Below are positions 1 to 14,112 of a DNA stretch of 64,000 nucleotides, one piece after another. Under the pieces are notes generated by a model. It was not told the origin of the DNA, did not search any database, and saw nothing but the letters and a program-made list of their open reading frames with translations. Position 1 is the first letter of the stretch. Every line of letters begins with the position of its first letter. A program made the translations under genes and the position numbers. The stretch is from Rhizophagus irregularis (taxonomy: Eukaryota; Glomeromycota; Glomeromycetes; Glomerales; Glomeraceae): NCBI RefSeq assembly GCF_026210795.1, contig NC_089447.1, positions 3,908,501 through 3,972,500 on the forward strand, given 5' to 3'.

Positions 1-56
1 TATAAATTTTAAAATATAATAAAGATTTTAAAATTACATTACATTATAATTCTTAC

Positions 57-1375
57 CCATGCAAATGCTCGAACATTTTGACAGAAATTTCACGGGTTGT
101 ATACTAGAATTAACATATCATTTTGTTACGAAAAGATTAATATAGTTAAATGGAATATAACGAAAAAAAAACTTATTTTTCTATTTTACCTGGCCAATGG
201 GAATCCATAGAAAATTTTGCGTTGATTGAATTAGACCAACACCACCTTGCAAAAATCTAAGTAAAACGTATAATGCAATCGATTCCCATGCAAATCTCGC
301 TATTTATAAGTTTAAAAATTCAGATTATATAAATAACGTGATAAAATATTTTAATATTTAAAACAACTTACGTGGACCATCTTCACCAACCAACTCATTT
401 GTAATAGTCTTTAATTGTTGTGGAGTCAACACATTTATAATACGTCCAGCAATTAATAAACCAACGCATACAAATACTAAAAATTGTAGTAGAAAGTTCT
501 TCTTGGGCCATAAAAATGGTAAAAGACTGCCCATTTTCTCAAAAAAATCAGAAAAGGCACCCTTTTCAGGTTGCCTTTGCTGTTGACCTGTTTGATCAAC
601 ATTTTCATTAGATGGAAAGGTACCATAAGATGAATCGTCACCAAGAAGTCCTCGACCTGATTCAAAATCTTCTCGGCCAGAAGAGGAGCGAAAGGCATGA
701 ATCAACGATGCAAAACTTACAATGATGAGTGAAACATAACGAATGGAAGTTATATAAACAAGAGCTTGATCATAAAATGAAATTACATCTCCTAATATTT
801 ATACATATATGAATCATTAATAACTTAAATCGTTGTAAGTATGTAAATATAATTAATTAATTGTACATACCAGGTTTATTAGATATAAAATGAGTTATCC
901 AATAATGAAAGATTAACGATTCAGCAGAAAGAGACAAAAAATAAAAGCAATAATTCACTGATGACCATTTTCCCAATTTCTTTCTTTCATAAACCATCAA
1001 TGATAAATTTAAAACCCAAGCTGCCCATGATCCAACTTCATAAAAAACGATATAATTTGAGGTCCAAACTTTAGATTCTAATGCTCTAACGATGATCACG
1101 GCACAATCGGCAAGATAAGAAAGTAATATAAAACCGCTTGTTCCATAAATTATTCGGGATAAAGGCGACAACCGTCGTCTATCTATTAATGGATTATACT
1201 CTATTGTTCGAAGTTTAACTAATCTATACGTGCCAAATAATATTATAAATGATAATAAAAATACCGGGACGAATAAAAATAAAGGGAATAATGAGAACAA
1301 AGAAATTCCAGAAGTTGGGGAAAACAAAACCTTTCCCGGAGATTCGGCCGAAAAAGATACAGGCAAATTTTTCAT
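57..1375 (-). CDS. ABCB6/Hmt1-like half-size ABC transporter, N-terminal part (runs off left edge)
   Basis: Four exons read on the minus strand: 1375-871, 791-372, 299-190 and 103-57, with GT-AG introns and phases that all fit; a donor at 56 leads out of the window. The 360 visible residues give a membrane-rich N-terminal domain (about five hydrophobic segments), a polar linker near residues 185-245, then FLWPKKNFLLQFLVFVCVGL, GRIINVLTPQQL, RFLQGGVGLIQS, LWIPIGQ and YTTREISVKMFEHLH. This order is that of the Hmt1/ABCB6/Atm1-like group: an extra TMD0 followed by the start of the exporter membrane domain. In that family the protein is a vacuolar or endomembrane transporter of phytochelatin or glutathione-metal conjugates or porphyrins. 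The nucleotide-binding domain is outside the window, so ATPase motifs cannot be checked. The start is the first in-frame ATG of exon 1. Confidence 0.85.
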
Positions 1376-2470
1376 GGTTATTTATTATTTCATAAAATTT
1401 TGTCTGGTAATGAGTTATAACGAAAGAGATTGAAGGAAAGATAAAAACTCATCTTCCATCTTTGAAATACATTGTTTGGTTTCACAAGTGTACACTGAAC
1501 AGTAAGGTATTACTAATTACAAAATTTCCTGGACACAACTTGATTGGATGTTAAATCGCGCGATTTTATAATCGCGAATAATATACTTGAATAAAAGTAA
1601 AATTTAATGTAAGTATATGTAATAATCATACATAGAAGAATTTGACCATAAATAGATTGCAGTTCCTACTTCCCAAGTAAAATCTGATAGAATACATAGA
1701 ATACAATAGTTACTATTGCTAGAAGATCTTTCCTTTAAGCATGATCTTCATTTTCATTTAAATGGATTACGGTTAAAAATATTATCCGAAATGTCCGAAT
1801 ATCCGCAGTTTCATCCCAAATAATTGATTAATCTATCCCATAATCCCATAATGAAAAAAACAACCGATTCTATATAAAAAGATAAAAATGTAATTCACAA
1901 TGACTATCTTCAAATGATAAGACGAAAAAATCATAGGAAAGATAACAGAGTAAATTCATAAGTTATTGGTTCATCAAAAGAGTTTTACTATTAGAGTTAT
2001 TAGAGTACAATTTCTACAATAGGGAAAGATATATTTAAAAAAGTGGATATTGGAATAAAATGATCCTGGTATCATAAAAATATATAATTTGAACTCTAAT
2101 CTTTAGATCCTGACGATCGGGAAAAGTACAAAAATGCATTCCTTTATTTTTATTGCTTGTTTTGAATTTTAATTTAATTCATGAGTGTTACATATACTTA
2201 TGGAGGAAAATTAATTTATGAATTTGATATTATGTGAAACAAATAAATTTATTTTATTTATTTTGTATTTTTTATTACGTTATAATTGCCAACCAATCAA
2301 TGATCAGATTTTTTTTAAATATGAAAAAATGAAAAAACTAAAACTTGCCAAATTTAATAATAATTTCATTTAGATTTAATCTTCATTTCTATAAATTAAA
2401 AAGATTATAAAAGAAAGTTCACCAAATACTAGTAATTGCACGAAAAAAAAAGAACTTTGAGAATCAATTA
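1376..2470. other. intergenic, no gene seen
   Basis: AT-rich spacer between the ABC transporter start and the 3' end of the bZIP gene. It should hold the ABC transporter promoter next to 1376. I see no credible reading frame, RNA gene or clear repeat. Confidence 0.5.
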
Positions 2471-2938
2471 TTACCTCTCATGACCTAAAATACTTCTCAA
2501 CCTTGTTATCTCATCTTCCAATTCCACCACTCGTTGCTCGAGCTGATTATAGTAGTTACGAGATCTATTGCGAGATCTTCTAGCAGCCAATCTATTTCTT
2601 TCTCTCCGTCTGGCAATTCGAGCTGCTTCGTCGAGTGAGGATCTACGACGCGATCTTCGACCCGATTGACTATTGGATGTTTCAGTTGAAGTCGTACTGC
2701 CGTTGCTTGAAGCAGGAGGAGATGGACTTGCACTATTTGGAATATCGAGTTCAGTGGAAGTGGTTCCGGGGAAAGGTGTAAAAGATTGTTCAAGATAATC
2801 TCCTGGCATTTCGTTCACAAGTGGAGGAGAAGAAACTAGAAAATATTGAGGTAGAAATAAATTTACTGCTGGAGAAGTTTCTTCTTCAACAAGTAGATTC
2901 CACCACAACATTTCAGAATTAATGAATTGATCAGACAT
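2471..2938 (-). CDS. small bZIP transcription factor
   Basis: A 155-residue single-exon reading. The last 60 residues are a basic region and zipper: a run of arginines, then NRLAARRSRNRSR, which carries the bZIP signature N-x2-A-A-x2-S-R, then leucines seven apart (LEQRVVE-LEDEITR-LRSIL). The N-terminal 90 residues are acidic, serine- and proline-rich and look like a disordered activation region. It would act as a nuclear dimer on a short palindromic site; the subgroup (AP-1, CREB or Gcn4-like) is not clear. The zipper has only about three heptads before the stop, which is short. The stop lies inside AGAGGTAATA, a possible splice donor, so a few more residues could follow in another exon. The start is the first ATG after an upstream stop. 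Confidence 0.8.
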   Translation of the reverse strand: MSDQFINSEMLWWNLLVEEETSPAVNLFLPQYFLVSSPPLVNEMPGDYLEQSFTPFPGTTSTELDIPNSASPSPPASSNGSTTSTETSNSQSGRRSRRRSSLDEAARIARRRERNRLAARRSRNRSRNYYNQLEQRVVELEDEITRLRSILGHER

Positions 2939-3281
2939 TTTACAAAAAAACAGAAATTTTATATAGAAGAAATTATAAAAAATAAATTTTTAAATGGGCC
3001 TTTTTTATTTCTTTTTGAATTGTGAGAAAATTTTCGAATTAAGATGGTTTTTTTTTTCTCGCATCGATTTTGTAAAATGTGTGTGAGAATGTACTGATGT
3101 AAGATTTTAATGCATACTGTTATAATAATTTAGTAGCATGATGCTGATGTGTTACTTATTAAAACTTAGATCAAGATTTTTCAATATGCACTTTAAAAAA
3201 GCGATATTTTATATTGATAATAGATTATAATTTTTTTTTTATAGAAATTTTTATTACATCATATTACTTGTTTTACTTGTT
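2939..3281. other. intergenic, bZIP promoter side
   Basis: AT-rich spacer with long T and A runs and no reading frame I would support. It contains the 5' flank of the bZIP gene and the 3' end of the hydrolase gene. Confidence 0.4.
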
Positions 3282-4759
3282 TTATAATTCATGATTATCT
3301 AATAAATGTTCAATAACTCTAGTTCCCGCAGCATTTATCCATTTTCTCCTTACAATTACGGTCATATGAGCTTCACCTTCTATACGCACTAAAATTTTTC
3401 TCCAAGTCATATCTTTATGCCAATTTCTAGCTATTTTTTCTTCAATCGATAAATTGTTCTGAAGACTAGGAGGAGGTATATCTTCAGGTGTATAAACTTT
3501 GTCATGAATTATGGGTGAGATACCAGAAAAAGATCTGGTAAGATAATCTTCTGTGATCTTTGGAGGATTAAGAGATGCAAAAAAAAATTTTAAATTCTCT
3601 CTTATTCCTATTTTGATTATATCATCTTCATCGAGATCGACAAAATAAAGCGAAGAAGTTTTTAATAAAACTAAATTATCATTAACAACATTCGAATATA
3701 ATGTACGATTACGAAATTTCATGAGTGCTATATGAGATGGAGAAGTTGGGATATGGATAAGAGTAAAGGTTCTTGATCTGTTTTACGTTTTTTTAAAATC
3801 AGTTCTTTACCAGTTTTACCTAATAAACCTAATTTCATTGGAATTTTAATATACCAAGCTAATTGTGTTGAACCGAGTAAAGGACTTGCAAAAGCAATAA
3901 AATGAATCGGTTCTATTTTTTCGAAGAAAGTTCCATTTGTAACACTTTGTAAATAACCTGCAACAAATAAATTAAATAATACACCTAAAGAATGACCGAT
4001 CATCGAAATTTTCGAAATAAAAGGTTTATGAGATGTATTCCATCCAATATATTTTAATAGATGATTAGCTAATCTTTTACTACATTTTTCTATACCTTCC
4101 TCAGTGAGAGAATGATTTACATCTGAAGCATATACAACTATTTTATTATTATTTGAATACCTTTCTTGAATAGTTTCCCTTAAATATAATTCATCCAGGA
4201 TTGAACCATTAAGTCCATGTGTTAACACTACAAGATGAATATCGTTTTTAGAATCTAAAATTGAGAGGTCAGGTAATCTAAAAATATCAATTGTTTTATA
4301 AAATTCATGAGTAATTAAAGAAGAATAATTATCAGTTTTATCAACATTTTTTGGTATAATAGCAAACAAGCTAATTTTATATTTAATTCTAGTAATAGAA
4401 AATAATATTTCGCTAATTATTTCTATAGTCCAATCTCCAATACTATTTGAAGGAATTGTTAAAGTTAATTTCCATGATTCCCCACAACTAATACTTGGCT
4501 TACAATTAGGAATAGAGTCAAGGATTTGTTTCTTTTTAACATAATCTGTCGAGACAACAGATGCTGATAAATTATAAGGTCCTGATAAAACTGCTCCACG
4601 ATAAATTAATGGAGTTTTATTGGTTATTTTAATAATTAGATTATGAATAGGAGGCAAAGAATTATTAATAGGTTGATCAAATTTTATTCTATATCTTGAT
4701 ATTTCACCAATCGAAAGTTCTGAAAAAGAATACCAGATTCGAACAAGGTTTTGAGACAT
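3282..4759 (-). CDS. DUF676/Rog1-like serine hydrolase (lipase fold), apparent frameshift
   Basis: Two abutting minus-strand frames, 4759-3728 (343 residues) and 3722-3282 (146 residues), together cover one protein. The first has an N-terminal beta-rich part (residues 1-165), then VVLTHGLNGS (oxyanion loop) and IGHSLG (GxSxG nucleophile serine). The second has RTLYSNVVND (the family's Asp region) and EGEAHMTVIVRRKW (His region). In the Rog1/YOR059C family these make a Ser-Asp-His lipase that acts on acylglycerols or phospholipids. The two parts join if one base is added near ATATCCCAAC (about 3749), giving SISPTSPSHIAL. No intron is possible there. So this is either a real one-base lesion or an error in a C run. 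As written, the first frame stops before the catalytic His. Confidence 0.75.
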
Positions 4760-5149
4760 TTTTATGGAGTTGATAGGGTATTGTTAGAGGGTATTTATTT
4801 TTAAATGATAAATAATCAAGTTGTAAAACATTTATCCGAAGGCCTATTCGGCAAATAATGGTTCCGTCGGCTTTTTGTGGCATTAAATCCCAACTATTCC
4901 TAAAGAGTAAATTTATGCGGCACATACATTTTTAAAATTTTTGATTAGTTTAGAATAATTTCTTTAATGATGATAATTAATTAACTAAATTATTATAATA
5001 CTTTAATATTTTATAATTAATAGAAATATTATTTTTGCATAGATATTTTAATAATTATAATTAATAGAAAATTTGAGTCGGATTTTATGAAAAATGTTTA
5101 TGTAAAATAGGAATTGGCTTAAAAATGTTTATAAATAAATATATTTAAT
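4760..5149. other. intergenic, no gene seen
   Basis: Spacer between the hydrolase start and the Kelch gene's stop. It is very AT-rich in its middle part. A 73-codon open frame here has no recognisable features. Confidence 0.4.
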
Positions 5150-8100
5150 TTATAGTTGTTGAGAAGCTGGTGGTGTAGGCGGTGGTGTTAAACTTAATTG
5201 TCCTCTAATTTGATCAATCATTCTTGTTGGACCTTTTGTCGAGTTTTTAAAATTTCTTGGTGGAGTTCTATTATTATTATCGTCCTTAATGAACATATTA
5301 CTCGTATTACCTCCCGTATTAAATGATCCACTATTGTCAGAACTTATATTTCTTTGCGCTGCAGCTTTCTGAATTTCTATTAAACAAAAAAAAATAAAAT
5401 GTTTTTAAGGAAAAAATAGAAAATATAAATTTATTTAAAACCTTTAATTAAATGAACTAACCTAAAGCAGCAATAATTCTACTAGTCTTATCATCTTTTT
5501 CAGCGTTATTATTGGGTAATCTATTCCATCTTGCACCAATAATCTCATCATCATCATCATAATCATCATCATCATCATTATCGTCATCATAATCATCACT
5601 TAATTCAATATCTTGATTCGAAGTATTCCATTGAGATTTTAACATTTCTAGTTCATTAGTTAAGGAACTTATTACATTAGAATTTCTTGGACTTGAATCT
5701 CTTATATCATCTTCGATTTCACGATAACTATCAACGGCATGTTCCATTTGATCTAATAATAATGCAATTTTATTTTCGGATTCTCGCCACTTTTGTTCTA
5801 AATCTAAATTTTCTTTTGTGAGTTTTTCGTTTGTTGCACGATATTCGGCAATTTGTCGTTCTAACATTGCACGTGATCCTTCCAAATTTTTATTATTTAT
5901 AGGTCCTTTTGGTCCAGATTTCATTGAAATAAATTCTTTACTAACATTGGAATATAGTTCATCTAATTCATTTTGAGTACCCCGTAAAGCTTTTTCGGAT
6001 TCTTTTAATGATTCTCGGAGTTCTTGATCAATCAATTGTAAAGATTCATTTTCTTTACGTAATGTTTCATATTCCTTACGTAAAATTTCATATTCTGCAT
6101 CCATCATATTTTTTTCGTTACAAGCACGTTCGAGTTGTGATTTTAAGCTATCAATTCTTTGTTGTAATTTCTCTTTTTCTTTAACAAATTCTGTCCTTTG
6201 TTCTTCAAGTTTTCGATTAGTCAATTCTTGTAGTTTAGAATTTTGTAATTCTTTACGTACTGACAAATTGTTTTCAGTTTCAGATAATCTTAATTCTAAT
6301 TCTTCGTTACGTTTTTGTGCTGCTGCTAATTTTTCATTTAATATAACGACCTCTTTTTTGCCTTTTGTTAATTCTTCTTTCATTTTTCTTAGCATTTTTT
6401 CTGAATTATTAACGTAACGTAAAGCGGTTTGATGGTCATTTTGAACTTGATGATATTTTTGTCTCGTTTCATTAAGTTCTCTTTCTACATCTCTGGCCTT
6501 TCTTTCCGCTAATTTAAGATCGTCTTCAATATCCCTAGAGCTATCAGGTGTAACACTTTTTGATCCAGCGCTACTTGCACGATCCAATTCTATTTCAAGA
6601 ATTTTAGCTCTTTCTTCTGCATCCTTAGCTTTTCTTAAAACTTGATTATGCTCATTTTCAAGTTCATCATATTTTAATTCTAATTCTTTAAATCGATTTG
6701 ATAAAATTCCTCCTTTATTATCATTATCTAAAATCCCTTTTTCTGTTAATACGTTTCTCATCATTCCCACTTGTACTTCAGCATCTTCAAGAGCTCTTGT
6801 TTTTTCCGTTAATAATAATTCTTTTTCACGTAATCTATCTTTTGTTTTTGCGTTCTCATCTGATGCTTCAACTAATTTACGTTGCAACATAGCGGAATCT
6901 GACCTTGCTTTCATAGCAGCACCTTCCATTTGTGAAATTTTTACCATAGCATCCGCAAGTGAATTTGAAGTTTCTTGAGAAATTTTTTGTGAATTTTCAT
7001 TGAAAGATTTTAAATTGGCAATTTCTTGCTCAAGCATCTTTATTTTTTTTGCAGCTTCAGAAGAATTATTATTACCTTCATTGTTCAAACGTGAAGTGTT
7101 TAATAACTCTGTCATTCCTTCTTGCATCATAGCACGCACTGCATCAACTTCTTTTTGAGCTTTAGCCAATAATCTTTCCATCTCATTAGCTCTTGCATGA
7201 GTACGGTCTAAATCTCTCATTTTAATATCCAGTTCAGCCCTTAGCCCTGCTGCTTCTTTTTCTAAACTAACGATATCTTGACGAGCTTGTATCCATAATG
7301 ATTCTGCTTCATTCGCTCTATCATTAGCGGCTAAAACAGCAATATTAACCTTTTCTAAGGTCCTTTTATGTTGTTCAAGTGATTGTTGTAATTGATCGAC
7401 TTGGTTACGTGAATTATCAGAACTTGAACGATACTGTGAAAGTTCCGCCGTAGCTTCGGTTAAACGTGCACCATTTTCTCTTAATTGAGATTCAGCTGCG
7501 GTGGCACGAGATTGCAATGTAGCCAATTCCGTTAATGCACGTGCATGGGCTTCTTCAGCTTCTTCAGCTCTTGTTGTAGCTGACTTTTCACGTGTTTCGG
7601 CTGCTTTTCGCGAACTTTTATCATGATTTGAAGTTTGTTGAAGTTGTGATATTTTATTTTGCAGTGATTCTTTTTCTAAAAGAGCTTGTTTTAACCTTTT
7701 TTCTAAATCTGTTGCACGTTCAATTTCAATTCTAGCGAGTTCTGATTCTGACGCATCTAATAAAGCGTTCAATTTTGCTTTAAAATAGACAGCTTCTTGG
7801 ATAGCTGCTGTTCTTGCACGTTCTGCATCCGTTATTTTTTGCGAAGCAACTTGAGCCTGATTCGCAATTGTTGCTTTTGCTCTTCTTAATTCTTGTTTTA
7901 TTTTGACGACTGCTAACATAATTTTATTACGATCAGAACCTGCTTCACCGATATCCATCAAATTTTCAGTATTAATTCCGTCAGGTAATTTATTATCATG
8001 ATCTTCTTCAAAAGCATAACCTGCTTGTCTAGCAAGAGCAAGTTCAGCCTTCAACCAAGTTTCGCGATTCTTAAACTGATTTAATTGTACATCTCTATTC

Positions 8101-10428
8101 TGTAATTCACGTAAGAAATTATCTCTTTCCGTATTAGATATAGGAGCAGGAAAATGATCAAGAGCATCAAAGGTAGGAGATCTTAAACTATTCTGACTCA
8201 TTATAGATGATGAAGTTGGTGATGATATGGTACCACTACCGCCATTACCATATATTGTATAGTTACTTTGGGGATTTACGAATTGATTGGATGACGAACT
8301 GTTGCTGGAAGAATTTGGAGGACGGGGTGCTTGACGTGGATTTTGAAAATCTCCAATTGCACCAGCCATATACATAGGTAAATTTGTCTTATCGTAAGGA
8401 CTCCCAGTAGCTTGTGATTGAAATGGTCTACTTAATTCAGAAGTTGGAGATTGTTTATTGAGACTTTCAAAACTTTGTTTATGGCCAGCTGGCGGTGATA
8501 ATGGACGAGATGATTCCGACACTTCTCCTAGATTGTTATTATATGAAGAATTCGATAAACTAGATGGTGAACCATTTGGTGGTCGTTTAGGAAAAAATTG
8601 ATTTCTTGGACTTCCAGGTTGATGTCCCATAGGTATAATTTTTGGCGAAGGTACTGGTGAATTTAAAGAACTTTGACTTCCAGATGGTGAAATTTGTTTT
8701 GACCTATTATAATATGCAGAATTATAATCATTTGGTGGTAATTGTCCATTAGGGTTCATTGAGCTTTGTCTTGTAGTCATAATATTACTAGAAAGTTGAT
8801 TTGGTGATTGTGGTGCAGATCTATTATTTTCTAGGCCTGACATTGCTCTCGCTTGTTGTTGCACTGTTGTTCTTTGATTTTGAGATGGGTATTTTATCTT
8901 GGCTATTTTTTTTTAAAAAACAAAACCCCCCAAAAGAAACAAAAAAAAAATCAGTTAATAAATTAATTTGGTTATTAATAAAATAGATACATACATGTGT
9001 CTAATATGTTAATAATGCCATCTTCGTCCGGTTTTGGAGATTGTAAACAATCACCTCCAAAAATTAAAGCTTTGTCCCGGCTAGTTGTCATCACGAGACC
9101 TTGTCTAGGACATGGTGCTATTCCCATTTCGGAAAACATGTACCATCTTTTATCTACATAAATAAATGATTTCAAATTAACGTTCACAAAAAAAAAAAAA
9201 GGAGTAATAAAAAATAAAATACTAACTGGAAATCTTGAAAGCTACCAAATCACCTATTTCTATTCCATCCTGACCCTTTCCACCAAATATATATATGATA
9301 TCGTCTATAAGAGCAGCACCATGGTTTTTTCTTGGAGCCGGAATATAACCTATACATGATAATTCACTCCATGCATTGGTTTGTATATCATACTGCCATG
9401 TATCATTATAGTATTTATCTCCATCAGTACCGCCAAAGCTATCAATAAAATTATTATTTTAATAAAGAATAATCATCTATTTTTTTTTTTTAAGAAACGA
9501 TTTCAACATCACATACATGTAAATTTTATCGTTATACGCGCATATTGTTTGACCTGATCTGCCTGCTGGAGGATCGTTTAATGGAGTAATAAATTCCCAT
9601 TGAGCTACACCATAATTAACTATAAATGTAAAAGATGTTTCTTAATTCTCAATCCCAAAATAATATAGTAAATTTCAAAAAAAAAAAAAGAACTTACGAG
9701 ATTGTAGGTCAAATGCGAATAGATCGTTCAGGAAATATCCATCAGATTGTCCACCAAAAATATACATTTTTGACCCGATCACAGTGGCCGAATGAGCAAA
9801 TCGTCCAACATTAGGATTGCCTTGTATAGGCGGTTTATACCATTGTTTCGTATCTAAATAGGAACAATCATAATAAAAAATTCACGTTTATCATGATTAA
9901 ATATTATTCTCACATTTGAAAACATTTAAAACTTTTTTCTTTTTACCGGTATTTAATATATATATGTTGTTATCAGGTTTCTCTATTGGATTCATTGGTA
10001 AACCACCAAAAACTAAATAAAATGGGATAAATATTTAGTTATAATGTAATTAAACTTGAGCATTAATCTAAATATAGGTACCGATCATATTATTTCCAAT
10101 ATTAACTTGTGTGTGAAAACTCCGCGGCGGTGGAATATCTCCTGTCGTCATTAATCCACAAACATTGAGCGTATCTGTTTTAAAAGCATCGTCAGCATTT
10201 GATAACGTAATAGAAATAATTTCATATAATTCATCCAAACTTACTTGTTTCTATCATAAATATATCATTAGTTACACGTCCATTAGATACACCACCAAAT
10301 AAATATAGTTGGTCATTAATGCCGCTTTGATTTATAGAATGACCATATCTTGGAAAAGGGTTCGATATAGAAAGTGTTTTTTGAGACCAAGGACTTTGTT
10401 TTTGTTGTTTTTGTTTTTTTGTGAACAT
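5150..10428 (-). CDS. Kel1/Tea1-type Kelch-repeat and coiled-coil cell-end protein
   Basis: I join nine exons: 10428-10245, 10174-10082, 10012-9947, 9853-9698, 9619-9517, 9438-9227, 9153-8995, 8902-5462 and 5376-5150. They total 4641 nt (1546 residues) with every phase matching. Residues 1-330 hold six Kelch blades, seen as LYLFGGVSN, IVFGGLPMN, MYIFGGQSDG, IYIFGGTDG, IYIFGGKGQDG and LIFGGDCL. Residues 340-570 are a Ser/Pro/Asn-rich linker. From about 580 to 1440 lies a long coiled coil that opens with NRETWLKAELALARQAGY, a block typical of fungal Tea1/Kel1 proteins. An acidic Asp-rich stretch and a proline-rich tail (TPPPTPPAS) end it. In yeasts this family marks growing cell ends and works with Bud14/Tea4 to steer formins. 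The large coiled-coil exon read alone would miss the Kelch half. The acidic stretch is coded by ATC/GAT repeats. Confidence 0.9.
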
Positions 10429-11812
10429 GATGCCAAATTTTTATGGAATAATATTAAAAAGTCATACGAATAATGATGTGGGAAAGAAGGGTTTAATATT
10501 TATTAAAATAAAGAATTCTAAAAGAATGTAAGAATAATAAATAGGGAAAGTTGGCTTTTTAATGTGTTTAGCCCTTGGATATTTGTAGGAAGGATGACTT
10601 TAAAATGGTGGGTAAGAATCCTTTAGTCTTCTTCCTTCTTCCTTTTGAAAGTTGTTTTATTTTGTTTGTTAATTGGTTATACGCTTATTTATTTTATTTT
10701 TAATATAAATCAGTTCGTTTACGTTTATGCATTTGTTTGTACCACTCGTTTGCATATTCTGAATAACCTATCAGCTATGAGAAGGTAAGAATCGTCTAAC
10801 ATTTAAAAATTTATTAAATGGATTCTTATTCAAATCAGAATTTAAGATTAAAATTAATTATATTATTAATTATTTTCGTATGTGTTTTTTTTAAAAAAAA
10901 CAAACGTTTTCTCGGAAAATCAAATTTAATTTCTCCCATTATTATTAGGAAAATATTGTGGATTATCAAACGAATATTCATGTGAGAATTTATTCAATTA
11001 CTGTATTCGAATTTTCGAATGGTTCATCCTATTACTCATGGAATTTTCATGGAATAACTGTAATTTAAACATTGAACTTTTTGATAATAAAAGTACAGCG
11101 ATTGTAGTTTCTCTTTCGCTAATTTTATATTGGCTAGATTATTATAATTGTCTAGTTCATATGGTAAATGTCCTTTTCCAAAATTGGAAAACAACTATAA
11201 AAATGAAAGAATCATTAAGTTTATCTTTGGTAAAGACGCGTTGACAAATCATTTACTATTAATTACCAAAGTAGTGTTATTATATAAAAGATAATGGGTA
11301 GAGAATAGGATGAAGACAATAAATAAAATAAATGCACATAATATTTCGATCATTTATTGGTACTAACCAAACTAACCGAAAATGGATTCATAATTCTAGT
11401 AAACCAAATCTGTGCATAATGCGATTGATGCGGCCGTAGTTTTATTGATAAATTCCCGTAAATATACACATATGGGAGTGTCGGTTCAATGTCCAATGTC
11501 AGTTCTGCTCACGCAATCATAATGTATTAATTATTCTTGACAATGCGGCTAAAGGCAATTCATCATATCATTATTTATTATAGTTACTTTGAAATACTTT
11601 TAAAATAACTTCAATATCATTATAAAAAAAATTTAATGCAATTTTATTAAATTTATTAAATTTACTAACGTTTATATTTTTTATTGCTAAAAAGATCTAA
11701 GTACAATAATTAATACTCTTTAATAAACAAATCTATTATATGCAAAATAATATAACTATCCTTGAAAGCATATCGTATCATTTGCAACATATTCTGACAA
11801 ATAACAAGACGT
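10429..11812. other. intergenic between Kelch gene and polyubiquitin
   Basis: Holds the Kelch gene promoter next to 10429 and the ubiquitin 3' end near 11700-11812. A 68-codon plus-strand frame (11038-11244) lies here but has no family features, so I do not call it. No repeat or RNA gene recognised. Confidence 0.4.

Positions 11813-14112
<2,300 letters not shown>

Noticed and set aside
11038-11244. 68-codon plus-strand frame between the Kelch gene and ubiquitin
   Set aside because: No domain, no known relative, ordinary AT-rich composition.
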